From: JAGQTE01 sp964648005
GTDB lineage: Bacteria > Actinomycetota > Acidimicrobiia > Acidimicrobiales > Acidimicrobilacustridaceae
NCBI GenBank assembly: GCA_964648005.1
Contig: CAZYKR010000123.1
Span: 1 to 12,386 of the forward strand
Direction: 5' to 3'
DNA: 12,386 nt
Each line of letters starts with the position of its first letter. Position 1 is the first letter of the stretch. Below, one piece after another: positions 5,681-12,386 of the stretch. Under the pieces are notes generated by a model. That model did not search any database. It saw only the letters and a program-made list of their open reading frames with translations, and had not been told where the DNA came from. The position numbers and the translations under genes were made by a program.

Positions 5681-7570
5681 GTGCGTCGCCCGCTCGTGGT
5701 CTTCGCCGCTGTCGTGGTGCTCGCTGGCGCGGCAGGTGCGGGCTATCGCATCTCGGAGCGTCAGCGCCACGTCGGCGATGCGTCGTGGGGTGCGGCTGCG
5801 CCCCGTGCGGATGGATCGCGGCCAGCGGAACCAGAGCGCCTCGAAGTCGCTGCGTGGTACCAGTCCTGGGCTCCCGTCATGGATCCGATCGACGTGTACG
5901 CCGCGCCAGGCGGCGCGGGCGATTCGTGCACTGATGCATCTCCGTGCTCGCTCGCGGGGGCGCAGTCGGCCGCACGTGCGCATGCTGCTGGAGGGAGTGC
6001 TGATGTCGTGGTCCACTTGGCCGCTGGCTCGTATCGGCTTGCCTCGCCGCTTCGTCTTGAGTCCGCCGATTCCGGAGTCGGCGGGCGGCGCGTCGTCTGG
6101 AAGGGAGACCCGTCGGGTGGCACCAGATTGGTCGCTGGCGCGTCGGTCTCGGGTTGGCGACCACCGGTCGACGGTGACGGCCCCTGGGTTGCCGATCTCC
6201 CGGCCGGCGACGTACCTCGCCAGCTGTGGTTGGGTGGGGAGCGCGCCACGAGGGCTCGCTCCGATGAGCCGCTGACGGGTTGGACCCGCACAGCCGACGG
6301 CTTCGTGGTTGATCCCGAGATTGCGATCCCGTTCGCCGACTCCACCGGCGCCGAGGTCGTCGGTCGTGATGAGTGGAAGGAGCTGCGTTGCCCGGTAGCC
6401 GAGGTCGACGAGGACACGGTTCGGCTCGCGGAACCGTGCAACAGCCTGGCCGGAACGGCATCGGTCGGCTTGAGCACGGCAGCGTGGATCGAGAACGCAC
6501 CCGAGCTTCTCGATCGCCCTGGCGAGTGGTACGCAGATCCGGTTGCGAGGACCATCTCGTACTGGCCGCCGTCCGGAGTCGATCCCAACGAGGCGGCGGC
6601 GGTCGTCGGTGGCCTGCCGACGGCGGTAGAGGTGGTCGGCCAAGCGGATGCACCAGTGCGCGATCTGGCGCTGATGGACATCGGTATCGAGCACACTGGC
6701 TGGATCGGTGCGTCGACCCCAATCGGCTACGCGCCCGTACAGGCTGGTTGGCGACAGGTCGGTCTCGACGGTGCGCATGGCCCGGTGCTCGAACGCACAC
6801 CAGGAGCGGTCAGTGTGCGCTACGCCCATCGGGTGCGGTTCGAGCGGCTAGGACTTTCACACCTCGGTGGCGTCGGCATCGACCTGGCATCGGGAACGCA
6901 GGATGTAGCTGTTGTCGAGTCGACGCTGCGCGATATCGGGAGCTCCGGGATCCAGGCGGGTGAGGTGCTCGACGGCGCCCAGAACGCGCTCCCCGTCGAT
7001 CAGCTCGACCGAATCGAGGTGTCGAACGTCCGTATCGAGCGAGCAGGCGCTGAGTTCGCCGACGCCGTCGGCATCGGCATCACCTATGCGTCGAACGTGT
7101 CGCTGCTGCACGACGAGCTGCACGACTTGCCGTACTCGGGCATCTCAATCGGGTGGGGATGGGGCACCGATTCGTACGCCCGAAACATCGTCGTCGCTGG
7201 GTGCTACATCGAGGGGGTGGTGCAAACGCTCCAGGACGGCGGAGGCATTTACACCCTCAGCCCGTTGCCACGTTCGGTCATCGAGCGCAACGTCATCGTC
7301 AACCAGCCCAACCGCAGCGGCGCCATCTTTCTCGACGAGGGAACTGCGTACGTCACGGTGGCTGACAACGTGATCGAGGACGTCGATCGTTGGCTGCACA
7401 TCTGGACGGATTCGATCCACGACAACGTGGTGGTCGACAACGTCACGACCTCGGCTGAGCACCTCGACGCCGGCATCGACAATGTGGTGCGCGACAACAT
7501 CGAGGGTGTCGAGGCATGGCCCCCGAACGCCGAGGTCGTCATCGACGATGCGGGACGGCAGACCGGCTGA
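5681..7570 (+). CDS. Exported right-handed parallel beta-helix protein, possible GH141-like glycosidase
   Basis: This 629-residue protein has an N-terminal hydrophobic segment (residues ~5-22) after two arginines, giving a signal peptide or membrane anchor. Residues ~70-120 hold the entry module found in large beta-helix enzymes: IDVYAAPGG, a CTDASPCSLAGAQSAAR stretch, then VHLAAGSYRLASPL. Residues ~130-360 are an inserted beta domain, and ~370-610 are beta-helix coils rich in N, D, V and I. The signature pieces SGISIGWGWG (~485-494) and QDGGGIYTLSP (~517-527) are typical of actinobacterial 'right-handed parallel beta-helix repeat' proteins. The organisation resembles GH141, a family that includes a xylanase and a fucosidase, which would suit the GH10 neighbour, but I cannot confirm membership or the catalytic residues. 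GTG at 5681 is chosen because it opens the signal peptide 5 bases after the cupin stop; it lacks a clear Shine-Dalgarno sequence. Codon use is visibly less G/C-biased at third positions than in the neighbours. Confidence 0.82.
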   Translation: MRRPLVVFAAVVVLAGAAGAGYRISERQRHVGDASWGAAAPRADGSRPAEPERLEVAAWYQSWAPVMDPIDVYAAPGGAGDSCTDASPCSLAGAQSAARAHAAGGSADVVVHLAAGSYRLASPLRLESADSGVGGRRVVWKGDPSGGTRLVAGASVSGWRPPVDGDGPWVADLPAGDVPRQLWLGGERATRARSDEPLTGWTRTADGFVVDPEIAIPFADSTGAEVVGRDEWKELRCPVAEVDEDTVRLAEPCNSLAGTASVGLSTAAWIENAPELLDRPGEWYADPVARTISYWPPSGVDPNEAAAVVGGLPTAVEVVGQADAPVRDLALMDIGIEHTGWIGASTPIGYAPVQAGWRQVGLDGAHGPVLERTPGAVSVRYAHRVRFERLGLSHLGGVGIDLASGTQDVAVVESTLRDIGSSGIQAGEVLDGAQNALPVDQLDRIEVSNVRIERAGAEFADAVGIGITYASNVSLLHDELHDLPYSGISIGWGWGTDSYARNIVVAGCYIEGVVQTLQDGGGIYTLSPLPRSVIERNVIVNQPNRSGAIFLDEGTAYVTVADNVIEDVDRWLHIWTDSIHDNVVVDNVTTSAEHLDAGIDNVVRDNIEGVEAWPPNAEVVIDDAGRQTG

Positions 7571-7588
7571 GGATGGTCTCGTCGCTCG

Positions 7589-8533
7589 TCAGCGCGACGT
7601 GAGCCTGCCGAGGGCGGCGCGGGCGTAGGCGTCGGCGGCCGCAGCCGGGTCGGGGGCGAGGTCGAGGAAGAGCGCCGGCTCCGTGAGCTCGAGCTCGAGC
7701 ACGACCGGGGTACCGTCGGCGCCGGCGATCAGGTCGACACGGGCGTAGAGCGGCACGGCGCCGAAGCGCGCCTCGACGGCGGCGACTGCGCGGTGTGCGA
7801 CGGCACGTTCGTCGTCGGTGGGCGGCCGGGACTGCAGCTCCTCGGCGGCGAACAGCCCCGACGCCACCTCGCCGCCGGGCGCCAGCATCGGGCCCTTGCG
7901 CACGCCGTGGGTGATCGTGCCGTCGATGACGATCACCGCCGTCTCACCCCGCTCGTCCACCGAGGCCACGTACGGCTGGATCATCGCCGTCTTGCCCATC
8001 GCTCCGATGCGGGCCAGGTGCTCGGCGGCGGCGGCCCGCTCGGCCGGGTCGTCGAGGTCGAACCTCGCCGTGTTGCGCGACCCGGCAGACACCGTCGGCT
8101 TCACGACGACCTCACCGCCGTCTCGCCAGGCGAACGTCTCCGCCTCGCCAGGAGCACACCAGCGCGTCGGCACCGTCGGCACGTCCTGCGCGACGAGGTC
8201 GTCGAGGTAGCGCTTGTCGGTGTTCCACCGCAGCACGTCGAGCGGGTTGTGCAGGTCGCTCACGGCAGCGGTCCGTTCGGCCCAGGCCCGGAAGTCATCG
8301 AGGCGGGCGTGGTAGTCCCACGGCGAGCGCACCAGCGTCAGGTCGAACGCCGACCAGTCGACGGCTGCGTCGTGCCAGTCGAGGGCCTCGGCGCGCGCGC
8401 CGTGCGCCGCAAAGGCGTCGAGCAGCGGACCGATGTCGACGTCGAAGGCGTGGGCGACCTCGGAGGTGACGAGTGCGACGCGCGGTGTGCCGGTTGCGCC
8501 GGCCGCCGTCGGGGTGCCGGGCCCGACGCTCAT
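7589..8533 (-). CDS. ATP-grasp ligase, DcsG/RimK-like
   Basis: This 314-residue protein is of the ATP-grasp superfamily, which joins a carboxylate to an amine or other nucleophile through an acyl-phosphate using ATP and Mg2+. Visible family features are VALVTSE (19-25), the N-domain motif DLTLVRSPWDYHAR (64-77), LRWNTDKRYL (101-110), the ATP-binding strand EVVVKPTVSAGSRNT (141-155), IQPYV (185-189), VDERGETAVIVIDG (192-205), RKGPML (212-217), ARVDLI (264-269) and the Mg-binding ELELTEP (280-286). The WNTDKRYL and GETAV...RKGP pattern matches, from memory, the group containing DcsG, the cyclo-ligase of D-cycloserine synthesis; most members are uncharacterised. The ATG at 8533 overlaps the upstream gene's stop (ATGA), so the two are translationally coupled and probably act in one pathway. 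The first ~16 residues are a G/A/T/P-rich tail. No signal peptide is present. Confidence 0.88.
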   Translation of the reverse strand: MSVGPGTPTAAGATGTPRVALVTSEVAHAFDVDIGPLLDAFAAHGARAEALDWHDAAVDWSAFDLTLVRSPWDYHARLDDFRAWAERTAAVSDLHNPLDVLRWNTDKRYLDDLVAQDVPTVPTRWCAPGEAETFAWRDGGEVVVKPTVSAGSRNTARFDLDDPAERAAAAEHLARIGAMGKTAMIQPYVASVDERGETAVIVIDGTITHGVRKGPMLAPGGEVASGLFAAEELQSRPPTDDERAVAHRAVAAVEARFGAVPLYARVDLIAGADGTPVVLELELTEPALFLDLAPDPAAAADAYARAALGRLTSR

Positions 8534-9651
8534 CGGCCGACGACGGCGGCGACACCGGCAGCGAACCGGTCGACGTCGTCGGGGGTCGTGGCGGCGTGCG
8601 TCATCCAGCGCACGAGCCCGTCGCTGCGGTCCCAGTCCCAGAAGAACGACCAGTCCTGCAGGGCGTCGATGCGGTCGAGCGGCAGGCGGGCGAACACGGC
8701 GTTGGCCTCGGGCGGGCGCACGACGTCGACACCGTCGATGCCGGCGACCGCGCCGGCGAGGCGGGCAGCCATGGCATTGGCGTGCGCCGCCTGGGTGATC
8801 CAGCGGTCGTCCTCGAGCAGCGCCAGCACCTGCGCCGCGATGTAGCGCATCTTCGACGGCAGCTGCCCGAGCTGCTTGCGCAGGAACCTCGCGCGCCCGG
8901 CGATCGACGGGTCGAGCACCAGCACCGCCTCGCCGTAGATGCCGCCGTTCTTGGTGGCGCCCCACGTCACGACGTCGACGCCCGTGTCGACGACCATGGC
9001 ACGCAGGTCGCTGTCGCAGGCGGCGACGGCGTTGGCGAGGCGGGCACCGTCGACGTGCAGCCGCATGCCGTGGCGGTGGGCGGCATCGGCGAGCGCCGCG
9101 ATCTCGTCGGGGGTGTAGACGGTGCCGAGCTCGGTCGCCTGGCTGATCGACACCACGGCGACCTGGGGGTGGTGCTCGTTGCCGAGCCAGGCCGCTCGCG
9201 CCTCGATCGCTTCGGGTCGCAGCTTCCCGTCGACGTTCGGCTCGGTCAGCACCAGCGCCCCGGTCATGCGCGCCGGGGCGCCGCCCTCGTCGGTGACCAG
9301 GTGGGCCGAGTCGGCGCAGAGCACCGCCTCCCACGACTCGAGCGCGGCGGCAACGCCGACGACGTTGGCGCCCGTGCCGCCCCAGCACAGCAACACGTCG
9401 ACCGGCTGACCGCAGCGCTCGGAGAAGGCGTCGGTCACGGCGGCGGTCCAGCGGTCGGCCCCGTAGGCGAGGGCAGCCGGTCCGTCGGCAGCGGCCAGTG
9501 CCGCCAGCACCTCGGGCGACGCGCCGGCCGTGTTGTCGCTGGCGAACGAGCAGGCCGGGGGTGGCGGCAGCGTCTCGGGCGGTAGCGGCCGCGCGTCAGA
9601 TGGCGGCGGTGAGGTGTCGGCGGCGTCGGCGTCGGTCATGGCGCCGACCAT
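8530..9651 (-). CDS. Threonine aldolase-type beta-eliminating lyase (PLP enzyme)
   Basis: This fold-type I PLP enzyme has 373 residues from the ATG at 9651. Family features: FASDNTAGASPEVLAAL (36-52), AYGADRWT (62-69), GTGANVVGV (92-100) for the cofactor phosphate, SAHLVTDEGGAP (115-126), LHVDGARLANA (198-208) with the PLP-pyridine aspartate D201, and TWGATKNGG (229-237) with the Schiff-base lysine K234. Threonine aldolases split L-threonine or related beta-hydroxy amino acids to glycine and an aldehyde, reversibly. The TKNGG lysine motif places it in the low-specificity branch, so the true substrate is open. The first ~33 residues are a proline-rich extension absent from most relatives; ATG 9639 (fifth codon) is an alternative start, and neither has a strong ribosome binding site. 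It is the first gene of a pair with the ATP-grasp ligase, overlapping by 4 bases. Confidence 0.88.
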   Translation of the reverse strand: MVGAMTDADAADTSPPPSDARPLPPETLPPPPACSFASDNTAGASPEVLAALAAADGPAALAYGADRWTAAVTDAFSERCGQPVDVLLCWGGTGANVVGVAAALESWEAVLCADSAHLVTDEGGAPARMTGALVLTEPNVDGKLRPEAIEARAAWLGNEHHPQVAVVSISQATELGTVYTPDEIAALADAAHRHGMRLHVDGARLANAVAACDSDLRAMVVDTGVDVVTWGATKNGGIYGEAVLVLDPSIAGRARFLRKQLGQLPSKMRYIAAQVLALLEDDRWITQAAHANAMAARLAGAVAGIDGVDVVRPPEANAVFARLPLDRIDALQDWSFFWDWDRSDGLVRWMTHAATTPDDVDRFAAGVAAVVGR

Positions 9652-9683
9652 GCTGCCCCGTCCGGCACCCTCACCCCGCCGAA

Positions 9684-9725
9684 ATTGGGCTGACCGTTCC
9701 GGAATGCCGGAGTTCTCGTCCCAAT
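9684..9725. promoter_or_regulatory. 42-bp symmetric interrupted dyad upstream of the aldolase/ligase pair
   Basis: ATTGGG (9684-9689) and CCCAAT (9720-9725) are reverse complements, and so are TCCGG (9698-9702) and CCGGA (9707-9711). Both pairs share the same centre (between 9704 and 9705), with 8 bases between outer and inner arms on each side and 4 in the middle. Comparing the two 21-base half-sites gives 14 matches. The site ends 33 bases before the aldolase ATG on the minus strand. This is the expected place for an operator or activator site; it also lies after the upstream membrane-protein gene, so the inner hairpin could instead help terminate that transcript. Confidence 0.5.
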
Positions 9726-9746
9726 GCTGGTGCGGGTGGGGCCGTC

Positions 9747-10415
9747 TCAGAGGCTGAGGCCCTCGGAGATCAGCACAGCACCGAACACGACGAACAGCAC
9801 CGCCATCACGGCGCCGTTGTGGAAGGAGAGCCAGACCTTCGCCTTGTCGAGACTGGTGCGGGCGCGCTCGCCGCCGAACAGGTCATAGAGCACGGCGGCG
9901 CCGACCGTGCACGACCCGATCAGCACGAACAGGGCCAGTGCCACGACGGCATCAGCCGTCGACGGGGCCACCTGGCTGACACGGGTCGAGGCCCCGAAGA
10001 TCAGTGCCAGGTTCTTGGGGTTGATCGCCGAGAGCACGACGCCCAGGCCGAATGCCCGGCCGGGGGCGATGTGGTCCACGCTCGCCATCCAGCGCGGCAT
10101 GTCAGGTTCCTCGCCCGGCTGGGGACGTGCCCGCCACTTGCGCGCCGCCAGCACCAGCAGCGCGACGCCGGCGACGATCCGCAGCCACGAGACGCCGGTC
10201 TTGGTCGAGTCGGACGAGGCGATTTCGCCGGCGGTCGCCAGCGCGTACACCACTGCTGCGGCCACGCTCAGTCCGAGCACCCAGCCGGCCAGGAACATCG
10301 GCCCGTTCACCCGCGCCCGCTGCGAGAACAGCATCAAGATCACGGCGATGATGGGGACGGGGCTGATGGCGACGCCCACGGCGAACGCCAACACCGCGCC
10401 GATCGTCTGGTCCAC
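9747..10415 (-). CDS. GAP/Sap-family (LysE-like) membrane protein
   Basis: This 222-residue integral membrane protein has about six hydrophobic helices: residues ~6-30, ~37-62, ~75-92, ~122-142, ~152-175 and ~198-220. The N-terminus DQTIGAVLAFAVGVAISPVPIIAVILML with its PxP in helix 1, the W-rich FLAGWVLG at the start of helix 2, and the later GVVLSAINPKNLALIFGA are hallmarks of the GAP family (PF11139), relatives of LysE-type exporters that in mycobacteria help move surface lipids. The substrate here is unknown. GTG at 10415 is chosen because GGGAGGA lies 6 bases upstream (10422-10428 on the plus strand) and because the open frame further up is arginine-rich and non-membrane. The stop is 95 bases before the aldolase gene on the same strand, so co-transcription is possible but not certain. 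If linked, it would be the exporter of the small-molecule cassette. Confidence 0.88.
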   Translation of the reverse strand: MDQTIGAVLAFAVGVAISPVPIIAVILMLFSQRARVNGPMFLAGWVLGLSVAAAVVYALATAGEIASSDSTKTGVSWLRIVAGVALLVLAARKWRARPQPGEEPDMPRWMASVDHIAPGRAFGLGVVLSAINPKNLALIFGASTRVSQVAPSTADAVVALALFVLIGSCTVGAAVLYDLFGGERARTSLDKAKVWLSFHNGAVMAVLFVVFGAVLISEGLSL

Positions 10416-10564
10416 GTGGCGTCCTCCCGCCTCTTGCCGACCAACTCGGGTGCCGGCCAACGCACGCCGGTCCGTGCTGTGGCACCGCACGTTAGGCGCA
10501 GGCATGACCGGACCCCGGCCTCTACCATCGGTACGGCTCGTCGCTGCGACGGAGGGGGAGCGCG
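10416..10564. promoter_or_regulatory. Divergent promoter region between GAP-family gene and lipase
   Basis: These 149 bases lie between two divergent starts. For the plus-strand lipase, TACCAT (10523-10528, TAnnnT) is a fair -10 element that would place transcription start ~10535 and leave a ~30-base leader ending in the strong GGAGGGGGAG ribosome binding site. For the minus strand, TAACGT (reverse complement of 10490-10495) is the best -10-like match. No convincing -35 boxes are seen for either. Confidence 0.35.
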
Positions 10565-12235
10565 ATGACGACACGCACACGCGATCTGTTGCGCACCCTG
10601 GTGGTGGCGCTCGTCGTCCTCACCGCCGGCGTCGCGGGCCTCGCCCCCGCTGGTGCCTCCACCGCTTCGGTGTCGACAGCGTCGGCGCCGGCGGCGACCG
10701 CAACAGCGTCGACTGCCGCTGCTCCGGCGACGGTGCCGGAGCGGCCCGTGATCTTCGTGCACGGCTACATCAGCGGCGCGTGGGTGTGGGACAACATGCG
10801 GGCGTCGATGGTGGCCGACGGCTTCGATCCGAACCTGCTCTTCGCCTGGCAGTACAACACCACGACCGTCTCCAACGCCGTGATCGCCGACAACTTCGGT
10901 GCCTACCTCGACCAGGTGCTGGCACAGACCGGCGCCACCCAGGTCGACGTGGTGTCGCACTCGATGGGGTCGCTCAACACCCGCTGGTGCATGAAGTTCG
11001 GCAGCTGTGCCGGCAAGGTGCACACGTGGGTGTCGGTGGCCGGCGCCAACCACGGCACCACGGTGGGGCAGTTCTGCTACGACACGTGGGCGGTCATCAC
11101 CTGCTACGAGATGATCCCCGGCTCCGAGTTCCTGACGACGCTCAACGCCGCCCCCGAGATCCCGGCCGGCGTGCGGGCCTTCACGCTGTGGACGCCAGCC
11201 GACGGCGTCATCGTCCCGTACACGTCGACGTTGATGGACGACGCCACCAACGTGCCGGTCACCCCGACGCTGAACCACCTGTCGATGCTCGACGACCCCG
11301 GCGTGGCGCAGCAGGTCATCGACATGTTGGTGCCGCCCGCCGTCGGGTCGATCGCGGGCACGGTGACCGGCGAGGACACCGGCGCGCCGCTCGCAGGACG
11401 GACGGTGCAACTGCTCGGTGACGGCGGTGCCGTCGTCGCCAGCACCCTCACCGACGCCGTCGGCGCGTACCGATTCGACGACGTGGCGGTCGATAGCGAC
11501 CTGTGGCTGCGCTTCGTGGGGTCGGCGGTGTACCTGCCCGAGTACAACGGCGACGCCGCCACGCTGATGGAGGCGCTGCCGATCGCCGTGCCGCCCGGCG
11601 GGACGCTGACGGCGGATGCAGCGCTGACGCCGCGTGCGTGGCGCTCGACGATCGCTGGCACCGTCACCGACGCCGTCACCGGGCTGCCCGTCGCCGACGC
11701 CAGCGTACGCGCCTACCTCGACGGCGTGTTCACCAAGGGCGTGCGCACCGCGGCGGACGGCACCTACGAGCTGGCCCGCCTCGACCCGGCCGCCGGACGG
11801 TGGACCGTGCGGGTCTCGGCACCCGGCGCCCAGCAGGTGTGGTGGACCGACGCCGCCGCACCACAGGCCGCCGCCACGGTGACCCTGGTCGGCGGCGGGG
11901 TGACGACGCTCGACAGCCGGTTGACCTTGCTGGTGGACCGGCCGGTGCTCAACGGCACGGTCGCGGCGGTGGGAAGCGGCACACCGCTGTCGGGCATCGA
12001 GGTGCGGGCGTTCCAGAACGGCGTCGTCGTGGCCATGACGACGACGGCTGCCAACGGCACGTATGCCTTCGCGCAGCTCGTGCCCGGGACGTACTCGTTG
12101 CGGTTCTCCGACCCCGGCGGCACGTGGAAGCTGCGGTGGTGGACCGACGGCGCATCGGCGGCGCAGGCGACCCCGATCGTGCTGGCGCCCCAGCAGACAA
12201 CCACGGCGTCGATGGCGCGGACGCCCACGGCGTAG
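10565..12235 (+). CDS. Secreted class-2 lipase/esterase with three C-terminal beta-sandwich repeats
   Basis: This 556-residue exported hydrolase begins with a signal peptide (residues 1-~32, ending near AGAS) followed by an A/S/T-rich linker (33-57). Residues 58-256 are an alpha/beta hydrolase of the LipA/EstA type: oxyanion-hole VHGYISGAWVWDNM (65-78), nucleophile elbow SHSMG with Ser133, VAGANHGT (158-165), WTPADGVIVP with Asp213, and LNHLSML with His238. Cysteine pairs C142/C148 and C171/C180 are positioned for disulphides. It should hydrolyse ester bonds of lipids or polyesters outside the cell. Residues ~260-556 are three tandem ~95-residue carboxypeptidase-regulatory-like domains, each with a (I/L)xGTV ... 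T/GxPL ... V(R/Q) ... DGTY-type core and ending in a repeated WWTD-type motif in copies 2 and 3. Such domains often tether enzymes to surfaces or polymers. There is no LPXTG or transmembrane C-terminus. A strong ribosome binding site at about 10550-10559 fixes the ATG at 10565. Confidence 0.88.
   Translation: MTTRTRDLLRTLVVALVVLTAGVAGLAPAGASTASVSTASAPAATATASTAAAPATVPERPVIFVHGYISGAWVWDNMRASMVADGFDPNLLFAWQYNTTTVSNAVIADNFGAYLDQVLAQTGATQVDVVSHSMGSLNTRWCMKFGSCAGKVHTWVSVAGANHGTTVGQFCYDTWAVITCYEMIPGSEFLTTLNAAPEIPAGVRAFTLWTPADGVIVPYTSTLMDDATNVPVTPTLNHLSMLDDPGVAQQVIDMLVPPAVGSIAGTVTGEDTGAPLAGRTVQLLGDGGAVVASTLTDAVGAYRFDDVAVDSDLWLRFVGSAVYLPEYNGDAATLMEALPIAVPPGGTLTADAALTPRAWRSTIAGTVTDAVTGLPVADASVRAYLDGVFTKGVRTAADGTYELARLDPAAGRWTVRVSAPGAQQVWWTDAAAPQAAATVTLVGGGVTTLDSRLTLLVDRPVLNGTVAAVGSGTPLSGIEVRAFQNGVVVAMTTTAANGTYAFAQLVPGTYSLRFSDPGGTWKLRWWTDGASAAQATPIVLAPQQTTTASMARTPTA
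11342..12232 (+). repeat. Three in-frame carboxypeptidase-regulatory-like domain repeats in the lipase
   Basis: The lipase tail holds three diverged copies beginning with GSIAGTVTGEDTGAPL, STIAGTVTDAVTGLPV and PVLNGTVAAVGSGTPL (starts ~11345, ~11645 and ~11941). Spacing is about 300 bases. Copies 2 and 3 share a late WWTD...A..A motif; copy 1 has YLPEYNGDAATL at the equivalent place. The repeats are clear in the protein but weak in the DNA, so the duplication is old. Confidence 0.75.
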
Positions 12236-12248
12236 CCGAGAGGCCACC

Positions 12249-12296
12249 GAGCGCAGGCGCTCGACCGCTTCGGCTCGTCCAGGGCACGTGCCGAAG
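12249..12296. terminator. Two short hairpins between convergent genes, possible bidirectional terminator
   Basis: Just after the lipase stop, GAGCG (12249-12253) pairs with CGCTC (12258-12262) around a CAGG loop. CTTCGGC (12268-12274) is the exact reverse complement of GCCGAAG (12290-12296), a 7-bp stem with a 15-base loop. They fill the 63-base gap between the lipase and a gene ending from the other strand. There is no T-tract. Confidence 0.4.
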
Positions 12297-12298
12297 GG

Positions 12299-12386
12299 TC
12301 ACGCGTGGCTGGTTCGTTTCCGAGCGATCGCGACGCGCGCATCGTCCAACGCGTCGGGATCGATGCCCACCGGGCCTGCAGCTCCG
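12299..12386 (-). CDS. C-terminal end of a minus-strand gene continuing to the right
   Basis: Read on the minus strand from 12385, one frame is open for 28 codons and ends with TGA (12301-12299). The peptide contains GIDPDALDDARVAIARKR, a balanced, protein-like helix end quite different from the arginine-rich shadow frames of this DNA. Stop placement directly after the convergent hairpins supports a real gene end. Too little is visible to name a family. Its start lies outside the window. Confidence 0.5.
   Translation of the reverse strand, partial: GAAGPVGIDPDALDDARVAIARKRTSHA

Noticed and set aside
8473..10568. Long plus-strand frames opposite the aldolase and membrane-protein genes
   Set aside because: Both minus-strand genes have intact family motifs and correct starts; the plus-strand frames show only compositional bias.
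10416..10580. Longer start (10580) for the GAP-family membrane protein
   Set aside because: The added residues are polar and unlike the family, while GTG 10415 has an ideal ribosome binding site and starts directly at helix 1.
10340..12247. A 635-codon minus-strand frame antisense to the lipase
   Set aside because: It is R/H/G-rich with no recognisable domain and lies opposite a complete lipase with signal peptide, catalytic triad and repeats.
11764..12342. A 192-codon minus-strand frame crossing the lipase 3' end
   Set aside because: It reads through the likely terminator region and is antisense to the lipase repeats; a different frame ending at 12299 gives a more protein-like C-terminus.

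Overview
The window looks like chromosomal DNA of a very GC-rich actinobacterium. The tandem surface repeat at the left end (LDPARIVDTRDGTGG ... VPNLVVVRVGADGKVNLYNNSG ... VDVAGY) is, as far as I recall, typical of secreted proteins of the Acidimicrobiia (Ilumatobacter-like marine or soil actinobacteria). Frequent GTG starts, strong G/C third positions and GGAGG-type ribosome binding sites fit this. The placement rests on recalled family resemblance, not on a search. There are no rRNA, tRNA, CRISPR or insertion-sequence features.

Layout. 1-744 (+): the 3' end of a repeat-built secreted protein. 881-1864 (-): an ApaH/PrpE-type metallophosphoesterase, convergent with the surface protein and separated from it by a 9-bp-stem inverted repeat. 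1980-7570 (+): five closely spaced genes: an MpaB/DUF2236 oxygenase-like protein, a secreted GH10 endo-xylanase with an extra unexplained C-terminal domain, a 103-residue protein of a small family often mislabelled 'phosphoribosylpyrophosphate synthetase', a cupin, and a large secreted right-handed beta-helix protein. 7589-10415 (-): a threonine-aldolase-type PLP enzyme whose stop overlaps the start of a DcsG/RimK-like ATP-grasp ligase, preceded on the same strand by a six-helix GAP/LysE-like membrane protein. 10565-12235 (+): a secreted class-2 lipase followed by three tandem carboxypeptidase-regulatory-like beta-sandwich domains. 12299-12386 (-): the last 28 codons of a gene entering from the right.

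How the genes may work together. The xylanase and the beta-helix protein could form a small exported polysaccharide-processing set. The aldolase, ATP-grasp ligase and exporter-like protein could form a small cassette that makes, ligates or cyclises, and exports an amino-acid-derived compound. A symmetric 42-bp interrupted dyad lies just upstream of the aldolase/ligase pair and is the best regulatory candidate in the window. The secreted lipase and the repeat protein add to a picture of a cell investing in extracellular polymer breakdown or surface adhesion. These functional links are inference from gene order and family resemblance only.
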